Positions 34,271-43,305 are shown, numbered from the stretch's first letter. The stretch is 46,713 nt of DNA from Desulfobulbaceae bacterium (GCA_011389815.1 JAABTP010000015.1:1-46713); one strand, 5' to 3'. The notes: a model not told the origin generated them from the letters alone. A program made the numbers and translations.

Positions 34271-34765
34271 TTATTTCTTCTCAGAGCCGCTTTTATTTTT
34301 ATTGGCAGATTCGCCGGTCTTTTGGGATTGTGTACCAGCTGTATTCGGATTTGCATTCTGTTTCCGAGAGCTGGAATGAATTTCACCTTCAAGGGAAGCT
34401 CCAGATTCTACAGTGAGGTTTTGTGATTTCAGGATACCGTGTATCTCTGAGGTGGCATGCGCTGTCACGACCTCTGCAATCACATTTCCTTCAACCTTTC
34501 CGTGGCAGACCAAGGTAGTCACCGTAATATTGCCCACCACCTGCGCTGTATCACTGAGAATGAGATATTCTCCGGTAATATCCCCTTGAACTGTTCCGTC
34601 AAATCGGGCTTTGCCTTTAAAATTAATTTCCCCAGTGATAACCATTTCTTTTGCAAGAACACTCGCAATAGGGTCTTTCTCATTTTTCACTGCTTTTTTC
34701 TCCTGAGGGCTGCGTATTTCATTTTTTTTCGGCTCTTTTTTTTCTTCTTTTTTAAATAAGCCCAT
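34271..34765 (-). CDS. Bactofilin
   Basis: 164 residues. A Lys/Glu-rich N-terminus is followed by a central bactofilin domain of short repeating strands (VITGEINFKGKARFDGTVQG, ITVTTLVCHGKVEGNV, VTAHATSEIHGILK) and a disordered Ser/Asn/Lys-rich tail. Bactofilins polymerise without nucleotide into membrane-associated filaments that place cell-wall enzymes and shape the cell. The M23 peptidase gene lies directly upstream, 25 bases away on the same strand, matching the conserved bactofilin-peptidase pairing (as in Helicobacter CcmA/Csd). Confidence 0.93.
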   Translation of the reverse strand: MGLFKKEEKKEPKKNEIRSPQEKKAVKNEKDPIASVLAKEMVITGEINFKGKARFDGTVQGDITGEYLILSDTAQVVGNITVTTLVCHGKVEGNVIAEVVTAHATSEIHGILKSQNLTVESGASLEGEIHSSSRKQNANPNTAGTQSQKTGESANKNKSGSEKK

Positions 34766-34790
34766 TGATGCAACGTCTCCTCATCGCCTG

Positions 34791-35873
34791 TTATTCAGGT
34801 ACGGTAAATGATAATTTGGCAACTGACAGGTATTTTATGGGATTGATGGATTTTCCTTTATAACGCACCTCGTAATGCAGGTGAGGGCCTGTTGAACGGC
34901 CAGTGTTTCCCATTAAGCCAATTACCTGCCCACGCTGGACTCTCTCGCCTTGTTTAACGAGTCTTTTGCTCATATGCCCAAACAGGGTTTCATAACCATT
35001 CCCATGACGAACAATCACATAATGGCCAAACCCATTTCTTTCATAGGATGATGTTTCAATAACACCGTCTGCGGTGGCCTTAATTTTTTGTCCTATTGTT
35101 CCCTTAAGATCAATCCCCGCATGAAATGCCGGACGATTATTAAAGGGGTCCGAACGGCGACCAAAATTACTGGTTACTTTTCCCCGCATTGGGTAGCCTA
35201 ATGGCATTTTTTTGATGGTTTTTAAGTATTTATCGCTTCTGTTGAGTAGATTCTCGCTGTATTGTTCATTAATGGCTATGAAGGGACCACCACGACCACT
35301 CGTATTTGCTCTATTTTTTCTGTCAACCTTGACGTCCACACCTATTCGACTCATCACCGATTCTATCATCCGGCTTCGCTCGTCAAGGCGTACAGCTGTT
35401 TTTTCGAGAAGGTCTTGTTTTTCTTGTCTCTCCAGTTCAAGCTCTGCAAGTAAACCTGAAATTTTCAATGCAGTGGAAACATCAGCAGAAGCAATTTCTT
35501 CCTCGTAGCGACAGATAATACTTTCTTTTTCTTCCTTGAGGTGTTGGAGTTGAGCTTGATACGCATCTTCTTTGGCATGCCAGCTGTTTTGTTGTTCAGC
35601 CAGCTGTTGTTTCAGGTTCTGTTCGAAATTTTCTGAGAGTTCTTTGAGGGCATCAGCCTGAAGTGAGGTCTTGAGAGCAAGAGAATTTCTTTCCTGGAAA
35701 AAGCCGATTCCCAGCCAGGTGCCAACAGCCAAGGCTGTTAAGGTGGAGAGTGTGACCGCTAAAATTATAGCCACATGATCTCGACGAACAACGAAAGATA
35801 AGCCAGCTCCCACCTCACCGGTGATGACAACGTGAAGTCTTTTAGGAATCATAGAGTATGCTAGCTTTTTCAT
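34791..35873 (-). CDS. M23-family peptidoglycan endopeptidase, membrane anchored
   Basis: 360 residues. One membrane helix (about 33-56) is followed by a periplasmic coiled coil (about 65-180) and a LytM/M23 domain. The zinc site is seen in FHAGIDLKG, and HLHYEVRYKG near the C-terminus. GNTGRSTGPHLHYE is the typical end of the active site. It is expected to cut peptide cross-links or to be regulated by the coiled coil. It is the first gene of a pair with the bactofilin and thus a probable cell-shape module. Confidence 0.92.
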   Translation of the reverse strand: MKKLAYSMIPKRLHVVITGEVGAGLSFVVRRDHVAIILAVTLSTLTALAVGTWLGIGFFQERNSLALKTSLQADALKELSENFEQNLKQQLAEQQNSWHAKEDAYQAQLQHLKEEKESIICRYEEEIASADVSTALKISGLLAELELERQEKQDLLEKTAVRLDERSRMIESVMSRIGVDVKVDRKNRANTSGRGGPFIAINEQYSENLLNRSDKYLKTIKKMPLGYPMRGKVTSNFGRRSDPFNNRPAFHAGIDLKGTIGQKIKATADGVIETSSYERNGFGHYVIVRHGNGYETLFGHMSKRLVKQGERVQRGQVIGLMGNTGRSTGPHLHYEVRYKGKSINPIKYLSVAKLSFTVPE

Positions 35874-36035
35874 GATATAATATATGCAAGTTTGATTGAC
35901 AGATAAATTATCTTATTGAGCAAGAAGAGTTCCTACTTTGTAGTTTATACCAAGAATGCATCTCAAGGCAACTCAAAAAGGGAATGCCAAGGGTGAGAAT
36001 GAGAATATTTGGTGTCCCGCAACATAAAACCTTGA

Positions 36036-36305
36036 TTACAGCTCAAGGACCCATTTCGGGATACGATGCAAAATATACTCGGTGACTTCTTGTTTCCCTT
36101 TATCACCCTTGCCTGGTTTTACCTCTTGCACAACTTCATCAAAATCATACCAACACAGTTCCTTGTTATCTTTTGAGTACACTGTGAAAATCCGATGTTC
36201 TGGATCGTCAATATCCTCTTCCTCCTGGATTGCTCCCACAAGGTTTACAGCTTCTTCAAAAGGAAGGAAACTAATCTCGTCACTGCTCACAACTTTCTCC
36301 TGCAA
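36036..36305 (-). CDS. Conserved hypothetical protein, 89 residues
   Basis: Acidic, soluble, no signal peptide or membrane segment. It contains FLPFEEAVNLVGAIQ, then RIFTVYSKDNKELCWYDFDEVV and the end EYILHRIPKWVLEL. I do not recognise a family. The reading frame is preceded by an rpmB terminator and is on the same strand. The ORF is convincing from composition, but expression is unproven. Confidence 0.6.
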   Translation of the reverse strand: MQEKVVSSDEISFLPFEEAVNLVGAIQEEEDIDDPEHRIFTVYSKDNKELCWYDFDEVVQEVKPGKGDKGKQEVTEYILHRIPKWVLEL

Positions 36306-36367
36306 TATAGGCTGTTATTTTGTTAATACGGCTTTTCCTGCTTTACCAAGCGTGGTTCTCCTGGCAA

Positions 36368-36402
36368 CAAAAAAAGGGCGGAAGAAAAGACTTTTCCCGC
36401 CC
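36368..36402 (-). terminator. Rho-independent terminator of rpmB
   Basis: On the minus strand GGGCGG (36402-36397) pairs with CCGCCC (36381-36376), followed by a run of T, 20 bases after the rpmB stop. Confidence 0.85.
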
Positions 36403-36422
36403 ATACAAAACAGATAAGCAGA

Positions 36423-36617
36423 TCAGGCTGGTTTAACAACAGCTCCAGAGCGAATACAACGAGTGCAAACAAGCAGACGAGCTTTTTGGCCGCCACCAGT
36501 TACTGTTCTGACTTTTTGCAGATTTGGTAACCAACGTCGTTTTGTTTTATTATGAGCATGACTCACATTATTGCCGGTTACCGGCCCTTTTCCACAGATT
36601 TCACATTTACGCGCCAT
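36423..36617 (-). CDS. rpmB: 50S ribosomal protein L28
   Basis: 64 residues: [24 protein letters not shown], split here as the L28 start, then [11 protein letters not shown] and [12 protein letters not shown]. It is the Cys-containing (zinc) form with Cys5, Cys8, Cys51 and Cys54. L28 binds 23S rRNA in the large subunit. The gene is monocistronic, with its own promoter and terminator; rpmG is not adjacent. Confidence 0.97.
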   Translation of the reverse strand: MARKCEICGKGPVTGNNVSHAHNKTKRRWLPNLQKVRTVTGGGQKARLLVCTRCIRSGAVVKPA

Positions 36618-36659
36618 GATATATATGCTCCTTGCAACGGGTTATTTATTAGAGTGGAT

Positions 36660-36687
36660 ATTATACATACAGGAGACAAAAAAGCAA
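36660..36687 (-). promoter_or_regulatory. Predicted sigma-70 promoter of rpmB
   Basis: On the minus strand, TTGCTT (36687-36682), 16 bases, then a perfect TATAAT (36665-36660). Transcription would start about 35 bases before the ATG, and AAGGAG lies in the leader. Confidence 0.65.
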
Positions 36688-36690
36688 TAT

Positions 36691-36990
36691 TTTTTCATAT
36701 ATTAATTTAGCTCAGTTATCTGATAGGCTCTACTTCCTTTTTGTATAACGACCTTGTTTGATTGTACAGTAACCATACTCGAGTAACTGTACTTGGCTCA
36801 AGGTTGAAGAAGCCGAGGAAAAGGAAAGCATTTTGTCAGGCCATGTTTATGTAGTTTGACAGCCAGGAGGATAGCATTGTTGTGTATCGTTGTGTGTCAG
36901 CAGTTGATTAAAAGCGTTCCCCCCGGTCTGTGGCCGGGGCCAAACCTCAAAGTAACAGTAAAGTACACGTCATGTTACTTAAAAGAAATC
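36691..36990. other. Intergenic region, nothing definite
   Basis: About 300 bases between rpmB and the convergent-side barrel gene. It contains a GC hairpin CCCCGG-tctgtgg-CCGGGG (36921-36939) without a T run. No ORF or RNA recognised. Confidence 0.4.
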
Positions 36991-37677
36991 TTAGAAGAAA
37001 TATTTCACGCCCACATTGACTTCATAGCGATCCAGAGAGCCTTCATCTTCTATTTGTACTTGACCATGTACGGGATGCATTGCGTTTCCTGTCATATCTG
37101 CATCCCCCATTGTATATCGTCCAGCTAAGAATAATGCGTAACAATCATTGACAGGATACTCAACTCCAGCTGTCAGGTAGTAAAACATGCTATGGTCATG
37201 CTCGGCACTCATGCCTTGATTGCTGATAAATTCACTTACCGTTGAATCATTAAAGGAATAACCGATTCCTGCGCCGATATATGGATCAACAATACTCGTA
37301 TCAAAATAATAGTTGACCCCGAGGGAAATGGGGATATGGCTGTGCTCGGCAAGTACATGGTCTTCTTCATCGGTTATCTCAACTTCCTGAATATACTCTA
37401 TGCCGAGGTTGAAAGAAAAATCATTATAGTACTTACTAAGAATTATTCCGAAGTTAACGGCTGTTTCTGATTCCATTTCATGGGTAACTCCTGGTCGAAA
37501 CGGGTCAGGCTTCTCTTCGCCGTCAAAATCCACCATTCCGATATATCCACTGATGGCCCAGTCACGAGATGCGGTATGTTGCCCTTTTTCCTGCCTTACC
37601 TTGTGGTTGTCTGCATGTGCCAGCTGGGTGGTGCCAGCTACTAAAAGGGCAGCACCTGTTGCTATTATTTTGTTCAT
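36991..37677 (-). CDS. Outer-membrane beta-barrel protein (OmpW/porin-like fold), function unknown
   Basis: 228 residues from the ATG at 37677, chosen for the GGAGAGGAAG ribosome site; the reading from 37701 adds eight residues. The signal peptide ends at LAHADN. The mature part shows barrel strands (DWAISGYIGMVDF, FSFNLGIEYIQEV, SLGVNYYFD, PYIGAGIGYSF, YEVNVGVKYFF) and a terminal Phe. His and acidic residues in loops (AEHSHIP, SAEHDHS) might bind metal, which is speculation. It belongs to the outer-membrane protein beta-barrel superfamily. Confidence 0.78.
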   Translation of the reverse strand: MNKIIATGAALLVAGTTQLAHADNHKVRQEKGQHTASRDWAISGYIGMVDFDGEEKPDPFRPGVTHEMESETAVNFGIILSKYYNDFSFNLGIEYIQEVEITDEEDHVLAEHSHIPISLGVNYYFDTSIVDPYIGAGIGYSFNDSTVSEFISNQGMSAEHDHSMFYYLTAGVEYPVNDCYALFLAGRYTMGDADMTGNAMHPVHGQVQIEDEGSLDRYEVNVGVKYFF

Positions 37678-37939
37678 CTTCCTCTCCTGTGTTGGATTCA
37701 AGCATTGAGTAAATAATTATAGATCAATGCAATGATACAATATACTGAATCAAACGGAAAGGAAGTAAACATAGAAAAATACCTTTGGAAAAGAGATGGT
37801 CGGGAGGGAAGGGGGGGGTGCGGAGTATGGGTGAAGTGTTTTCTGTTTGGTATCCCTGAACGAATGGAGTATATATTGCACAGTCTATCATCTTGTTTGT
37901 ATTGTATGAAAATTTAAAGGAACAGCGAATTAATTAATT

Positions 37940-38524
37940 ATGCCGACCCAACTTTTTTTGCTGCGCCACGGGCCCACAGCGGCACCTTCCGGCTGTTTTG
38001 TCGGCAGCACTGATGTGTCTCTTTCTGGTAAAGGGTTGACCCGTTTGGATACTCTGATTCCCTTGCTCAGAGAAACAGACTGCTGGTACTGTAGTCCCAT
38101 GCTTCGTACCCGGCAAACCCTGGAGCGGCTGCAACAGCTCGGCTGTTCAGTGGATACCCCTGTTTATGATGAACGACTGCGTGAAATTGACTTTGGTCGC
38201 TGGGAGATGCAAACCTTTACTGACATTGCTGTTCAGGACGAAGATCAGCTTGCAGCCTGGAATCAATATTTGGATTTTGTTTTTCCTGAAGGAGAAGCTG
38301 TTGCAGACTTTATAGAACGGGTTGACGCCATGCTGGCACTATTCAGCGCATGCGAACAAAAGAGCATTGCTGTCATGACGCACGGCGGTATAATTCGTAC
38401 CATGATTTGTCTTGCTCTGGGGATTTCCCCGCACAATTATTTGTTGTTCGATGTTCAACCTGCTTCGTTGACTGTCTTGCAATTGTTTTCCGAGGGCGGA
38501 GTCCTTTGTGGGTTGAATCTATGA
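37940..38524 (+). CDS. Histidine phosphatase family protein (CobC/GpmB-like)
   Basis: 194 residues. The catalytic LRHGPT motif has Arg9-His10. Other landmarks are CSPMLRTRQT, LREIDFGRWE with the acid residue near 82, and MTHGGIIRTM with His148. The size and the LREIDFGRWE pattern fit alpha-ribazole phosphatase (CobC) or phosphoglycerate-mutase-like phosphatases; no cobalamin genes are nearby to decide. It is 50 bases upstream of the PPDK-like gene on the same strand, so they may be co-transcribed. Confidence 0.85.
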   Translation: MPTQLFLLRHGPTAAPSGCFVGSTDVSLSGKGLTRLDTLIPLLRETDCWYCSPMLRTRQTLERLQQLGCSVDTPVYDERLREIDFGRWEMQTFTDIAVQDEDQLAAWNQYLDFVFPEGEAVADFIERVDAMLALFSACEQKSIAVMTHGGIIRTMICLALGISPHNYLLFDVQPASLTVLQLFSEGGVLCGLNL

Positions 38525-38574
38525 ACTCTTTACATGCTCTAAAAAATTATTTCAACACGTTATAAGGTGCGATT

Positions 38575-41500
38575 ATGAGTACCCAACAATCCGGTTTTAC
38601 ATCCAAGGCATGGGAAGCGAATAAGGAACAAACAGCCAGTGTTGTAGAAATTCCAGGGCGTTTTCAGGTTCTTCGTGATGCCGTGGCCCGTTATCAAGGG
38701 GTGACCAAAAAGCTGGAGCATTTGCTCTATGAGATCAGTCATCCTTATCGCAATTGGCAGATGATTATCCCGGAGCTCCGACCTTTTGTGCTTAAAAATT
38801 TCAATCAATATCGCAGGCACGAACATGGGCCTGCCTGTTTTTCCCTGTTTACAGGAATCTTTCTTGATGCTCTCAGAGAATCAAGAAAAAATGGTAAGGT
38901 CGTTTCCATGACTATGGAGGCCATGCTTGCCTATGTTGATAAGGTGATTGCCTCGCTACATACTGATTCGCTTGGCCTGTATCGGGAGCAGCTGGACAGC
39001 TTTTTTGAAAAGCTCGTTCGTCTGGATGAAATGGATGAGGCAGTGATGATGTATATGGTGCAGGGGCATCATCCCATGAAGAAAATGGCGTTGCATCTGA
39101 TGAAAATTGGCCGCAATAATGAGGATGCTTTTTTTTCCTGCGCTTCCCTTGCCCGGTTGATGAAAAAGATCCTGCGCCTTAATTACAATTATTGGCTTAG
39201 TGAAGAGAATCCGCAACCTTGGTTTGAATCCCAATGTGGTTCCTTTTGCAGTGGATGGCAGACAGGAACGCTTCTCACGGCGATTTCTCATGATCGTTTT
39301 CAAGAGCATTTGGCTGCCCTTGATCTGGTTAAGATTGAGGAGGATCCTTACCAGGCTTTGAGTGAACTGTTGGAGTTGCCAGCCCATATTGATATTGTTC
39401 GTCTTTATCGGGAAATTCCCAAGCAATTAACCTTGGACACGGATGATGAAGAAGATGCCTCTTTTTCCGAGAACCGGAAGCTCTTTTTTCTCTTTCGGAT
39501 CATGGATACCTCGGGTCTGTATTTAATTCACGAGGAAAGCCTGCGCGAGATCAACCGTTCTTTGATTCAGCTTATTCGTAAACAGAGTTTTGAGGAGATT
39601 GAGCAGTTTTTTATCACAACCTTTCAGCTCCTCAAGGCCAATGTGCGTAAGTACCCTCATACTTCGCTGCAATGCATTCAGGTCATTGGGGGTGAGGTTT
39701 TTCGCCGTAATAACTCACGATTAGTGGAGGCATTTCTTTTTGAGGCAGTTCGTTTTGGGTTCCAGTATGCCAATGTCATGGGAGTGGATGAGGACTGGCA
39801 ACCCATCACAAATCCGGCCCACCTTACCAATATCCGGGCCTGGTTGGGCCTGATCATGCAGGAGCCTAAGTGGTGTTCTACGCTGTTTTCAGCCTTGATC
39901 ATTAATATCAAATTGTCAGGGACCTGTGTCAAGGATACAGATCTTTTCCAGCGTGATATTACTGACCTGTTGAATCATCCCATTGTACCTATTTATAATC
40001 TGGCCAAACAATTCACCAAGCTTATGCCGGTTTTCTTTAATGAGATCGGTGCAGAAGGCGAATTGAGGGATGTGTCCACTGAGCTGGATGAAATGCATAA
40101 GCGGCATGATGTGCTTGTTCATTTCCTGCGCAAGCAATCCCATGTGGAATCTTCCAATCTGATTGTTGATTTTATTAAGGGAATCTTTGTCTTCTGGTTA
40201 ACCTTGGATAAGGAACATCTTCGTCCTTTTCTTCCTGATGAGGTTTTGATACAGGTGGCTACAGAAGGTCCGTTTATTGATGAATTGCATGTTTTGATCA
40301 AGCGGATTGATCAGGAGTTGAAAATTCACTCTATGGATGACGTACTGGATTGGCCCAAAGAAGAACGGAATGTTTGGCTTGCCCAGCAAGAGGATATTTC
40401 AGCCGGGGAACGGAAACGCTTTAGCCTGCTGGTCAGAATGTTCAAGCTGTTGCAGCATAAATATACCCTTGGCTTGCAGGAGTTGCGCCATCAATTACAT
40501 CATGCAGCCCAGACTGGTTTTCCTGAAATAAAAGGATTACTGGAAGTTTTGGAAAAGGGAGATAGCTTTACCTGTCTTGATGCCTTGCTCACCCAGCTGG
40601 AGCATTTAAAAGACATTATTCTCAGTGAGGAGCGATTTGAGCCCAAGGAGGAGATCTATTATAAAAGACATATTGCTGTGGACATCCCCTCAGTCTATGG
40701 GCGCTATTCGGAACGAAAGTTTGATGCTCTGGGGTTGAGCTTCCGCTTAGAAAATTTAGCAAATATTTATATAGAACGGTTGACCCGATCCATTAATCTG
40801 GGTTTTATTACTCAGGCTACTTTTATTCGGATTTCCAGATGCCTATTGCTCTTTTTACGGGCCTTAAAGGTGGATGGCATTACCAGTCGGCGGCTGGATA
40901 CCTACACCAGTCTGCTCAGTTCGTCCATCACCATGAAGCGGTTTTCCTATACCCAGCATCTGGATATTGTCCGGGGGCTGTCTGAAGGGGTCAAGGATGT
41001 GATCTATGCCTATTACACCAATGTGCATCAGACTAACCTTTCCATGATTATTCCCCAGATCGGTCAGGAAAATCTGTTGATCAAGTACCGCTCACTGTGG
41101 GAAGACCATGACACGGCTTCCACGGTTCATCGTCTGTCTGAGTCTTTTTTCCGGGATCTGATTGCCACTACCTTTGGCTTGCAGCATCTGGATAATTTTA
41201 TTACCCGTATTATTCATACATTGGAAGCGCAAAAAGATATTCTGGATGAAAAGACCATTGATCTTCTCATGACCTATAATCCCGAGAAAACAATATCTTC
41301 CCTGTATAATGAAAATCTGCGAACCCATAACCTGATCCACCTTGGTAATAAGGGCTTTAACCTGATGGTATTGGCTGGTGATGGCAAGCCGGTTCCCCCT
41401 GCCTTTATCATTACCACAGAGATCTTTCGTTGCTGGCGGGCAGTGCAGGGTTTTAAGCGGGCCAGAGAAGAGTTTATGCAACGGGTACGGGGAGCTATTA

Positions 41501-42825
41501 CTACCCTGGAAGAACAGGTTGGTCGGGTTTTTGGTTCACCCCAAGAGCCGCTGTTGCTTTCTGTTCGCTCTGGCTCGGCCATGTCTATGCCCGGGATGAT
41601 GACTACGATTCATAATGTTGGGCTTAATGAGGAATTGGTCAAGGAACTGGTGACAAATCATCCTGAAAAGAAGTATTTTCTCTGGGATAATTACCGCCGT
41701 TTTCTCCAGTCCTGGGCCATGTCCAGAGGTATGGAACGGGAAGAATTTCAGAAAATTATGAATGCGCATAAACAGCAGCATGGTGTGAAGCTGAAACGGG
41801 AGTTTTCTGCGGACCAGATGCGGGAGCTGGCATTGGATTATCAGGCAGCACTGCGCAGGCGTGGTCGTAATGCCCCGGAAGACCCTTGGTTGCAGTTGAT
41901 CGGCGCAGTGGAGATGGTGCTCTCGTCATGGAATACAGCTAAGGCAAAGCAGTATCGTAAGCTTATGGATGTGTCTGATGATTGGGGAACTGCGGTGACT
42001 GTTCAGTCCATGGTCTATGGCAATATGAGTAAACAGGCAGGAAGTGGGGTATTATTCACTGCTCATCCTTACCGTAAGGTACGTCGGGTAGCCCTGTGGG
42101 GGGATTATGCCTCTGGAGATCAGGGCGAGGATATTGTTTCCGGCCTGGTCAACAGTTATCCTGTTTCCGTGGAGCAGGCTGAGCTTGACGGCAGGCCTGT
42201 TGATTGCACTTTGGAGCGAAAATTCCCTGCAATTTACGAAAGATTACTCAGCATTTCGAGAGATTTGGTCTATACCAAGGAATGGAATCCCCAGGAAATT
42301 GAGTTTACCTTTGAAAGCCCTGATGCGAAAGACCTTTATATCCTGCAGACCCGTGATATGATCACAGTGAAAAAGAAGGAGTGCTTTCATGTTTTTATTG
42401 AATCAGAGACCTTGCAGGACAGCATCCTTGGGAAAGGCATAGGAGTGAGTGGGTCTGCTTTATCTGGTTTAGCGGTGTTTACGGAAGAGAATATCCTGCA
42501 TTTGCGACAGGAGCAACCAGATGTGCCGTTGATTCTGATTCGTCAGGATACGGTACCTGAAGATATCCGGGAAATTTCTCTGGCAGACGGCCTGCTCACT
42601 GCCCGTGGAGGCCAGACCTCCCATGCCTCGGTGGTGGCGACCCGGCTGGAGAAGACCTGTGTGGTGGGCTGTCGGGATCTTCAGGTCTTTGAAAGCGGGG
42701 AGTATGCTCAAGTGAACGGAGCGCGGATCAATTTTGCTGATCCAATTGCGATAGACGGGCGTAATGGATTGTTTCTGAAAGGTATTCATGGAACACATGA
42801 AGAAGTGCATATTTTACCGCTTTGA
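38575..42825 (+). CDS. PPDK-like phosphotransferase with a large unknown N-terminal region and no PEP-binding barrel
   Basis: 1416 residues. Residues 1-900 are mostly helical and match no family I recognise. An ATP-grasp domain of the pyruvate phosphate dikinase type follows from about 924: GNKGFNLMVLAG, VPPAFIITTE, LLSVRSGSAMSMPGMMTTI, DDWGTAVTVQSMVYGN, QGEDIVSGLVN and EIEFTFES. The swivelling phospho-His domain is at about 1310-1400, with His1350 in GGQTSHASV. The C-terminal TIM barrel that binds PEP and pyruvate in PPDK and PEP synthase is absent; the protein ends right after the His domain. ATP would phosphorylate the His, but the acceptor must be something other than the normal pyruvate site, perhaps the N-terminal region. 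Confidence 0.85.
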   Translation: MSTQQSGFTSKAWEANKEQTASVVEIPGRFQVLRDAVARYQGVTKKLEHLLYEISHPYRNWQMIIPELRPFVLKNFNQYRRHEHGPACFSLFTGIFLDALRESRKNGKVVSMTMEAMLAYVDKVIASLHTDSLGLYREQLDSFFEKLVRLDEMDEAVMMYMVQGHHPMKKMALHLMKIGRNNEDAFFSCASLARLMKKILRLNYNYWLSEENPQPWFESQCGSFCSGWQTGTLLTAISHDRFQEHLAALDLVKIEEDPYQALSELLELPAHIDIVRLYREIPKQLTLDTDDEEDASFSENRKLFFLFRIMDTSGLYLIHEESLREINRSLIQLIRKQSFEEIEQFFITTFQLLKANVRKYPHTSLQCIQVIGGEVFRRNNSRLVEAFLFEAVRFGFQYANVMGVDEDWQPITNPAHLTNIRAWLGLIMQEPKWCSTLFSALIINIKLSGTCVKDTDLFQRDITDLLNHPIVPIYNLAKQFTKLMPVFFNEIGAEGELRDVSTELDEMHKRHDVLVHFLRKQSHVESSNLIVDFIKGIFVFWLTLDKEHLRPFLPDEVLIQVATEGPFIDELHVLIKRIDQELKIHSMDDVLDWPKEERNVWLAQQEDISAGERKRFSLLVRMFKLLQHKYTLGLQELRHQLHHAAQTGFPEIKGLLEVLEKGDSFTCLDALLTQLEHLKDIILSEERFEPKEEIYYKRHIAVDIPSVYGRYSERKFDALGLSFRLENLANIYIERLTRSINLGFITQATFIRISRCLLLFLRALKVDGITSRRLDTYTSLLSSSITMKRFSYTQHLDIVRGLSEGVKDVIYAYYTNVHQTNLSMIIPQIGQENLLIKYRSLWEDHDTASTVHRLSESFFRDLIATTFGLQHLDNFITRIIHTLEAQKDILDEKTIDLLMTYNPEKTISSLYNENLRTHNLIHLGNKGFNLMVLAGDGKPVPPAFIITTEIFRCWRAVQGFKRAREEFMQRVRGAITTLEEQVGRVFGSPQEPLLLSVRSGSAMSMPGMMTTIHNVGLNEELVKELVTNHPEKKYFLWDNYRRFLQSWAMSRGMEREEFQKIMNAHKQQHGVKLKREFSADQMRELALDYQAALRRRGRNAPEDPWLQLIGAVEMVLSSWNTAKAKQYRKLMDVSDDWGTAVTVQSMVYGNMSKQAGSGVLFTAHPYRKVRRVALWGDYASGDQGEDIVSGLVNSYPVSVEQAELDGRPVDCTLERKFPAIYERLLSISRDLVYTKEWNPQEIEFTFESPDAKDLYILQTRDMITVKKKECFHVFIESETLQDSILGKGIGVSGSALSGLAVFTEENILHLRQEQPDVPLILIRQDTVPEDIREISLADGLLTARGGQTSHASVVATRLEKTCVVGCRDLQVFESGEYAQVNGARINFADPIAIDGRNGLFLKGIHGTHEEVHILPL

Positions 42826-42932
42826 CTCGAATTGGGTAAAATAAGGCGGAAGTTGTTATAGTTGATGGAATGTTTATTCGCCCAATCTGTTAACTCTTAA
42901 TAAGAGATGATCTTGTCATACAAATGCGGATT

Positions 42933-43115
42933 TTTTGCGAATCAAAAGCCTACCCTTTTATATACTAAAAGGTCTCCCTTTTGAGATGTAAAACCCTCCC
43001 TTTTGATATATAAAAGGGAGGGTTTTTGATAGGTAGAAGCCTGGGCTTTTGACAGGCAAAACCTATGCCTTTTGCATGGTAAACCCTACGCCTTTTGGAA
43101 GGCAAAACCTATGCT
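42933..43115 (+). repeat. Degenerate tandem array of 22-23 nt units, eight units plus a partial ninth (array 3)
   Basis: Units begin at 42933, 42956, 42979, 43001, 43024, 43047, 43070 and 43093. Consensus: TTTTGNNANGTAAAACCTNC, then 2-3 bases. TTTT is invariant and positions 12-15 are A-rich in all. The TTTT...AAAA arms make each unit weakly dyad symmetric. Two adjacent units (43001 and its predecessor) carry complementary CCCTCCC/GGGAGGG ends and form a strong terminator. The array lies between the PPDK-like gene and the cytochrome gene. The period of 22-23 nt keeps no reading frame. Same type as arrays 1 and 2, with a different consensus. Confidence 0.85.
42991..43027. terminator. Bidirectional Rho-independent terminator inside array 3
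   Basis: Perfect 14-base arms AAACCCTCCCTTTT (42991-43004) / AAAAGGGAGGGTTT (43012-43025) around GATATAT, ending in a T run. It probably ends the transcript of the PPDK-like gene. Confidence 0.85.
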
Positions 43116-43252
43116 GTTTTTCAGACGGTCGAGGCAGGGGCTGCCGGATACTGTAGAGGCTAGTTCCTAAAAAGTCAATACGTTCGGTCAAGAAGAAAAA
43201 ACCTGATAATCGGGTTTGAGTACTTACTCCTATTATTCTTTATTTTCTTTGA

Positions 43253-43275
43253 GGATTTTTTTTCAAAAAAAATCC
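43253..43275. promoter_or_regulatory. Perfect 23-bp palindrome beside the cytochrome promoter
   Basis: GGATTTTTTTT (43253-43263), one central C, then AAAAAAAATCC (43265-43275). It directly abuts the -35 box at 43276. It could be an operator or an upstream A-tract element. It is also compatible with a terminator of transcripts coming from the left. Confidence 0.55.
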
Positions 43276-43305
43276 TTGTACCTTTTTTTTTTGCTGACCT
43301 ATAAT
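43276..43305 (+). promoter_or_regulatory. Predicted promoter of the multihaem cytochrome gene
   Basis: TTGTAC (43276-43281), 18 bases, TATAAT (43300-43305). The 5' leader would be about 70 bases to the ATG at 43384. Confidence 0.6.

Noticed and set aside
36921..36939. GC-rich hairpin as terminator
   Set aside because: No T run on either strand next to the stem.
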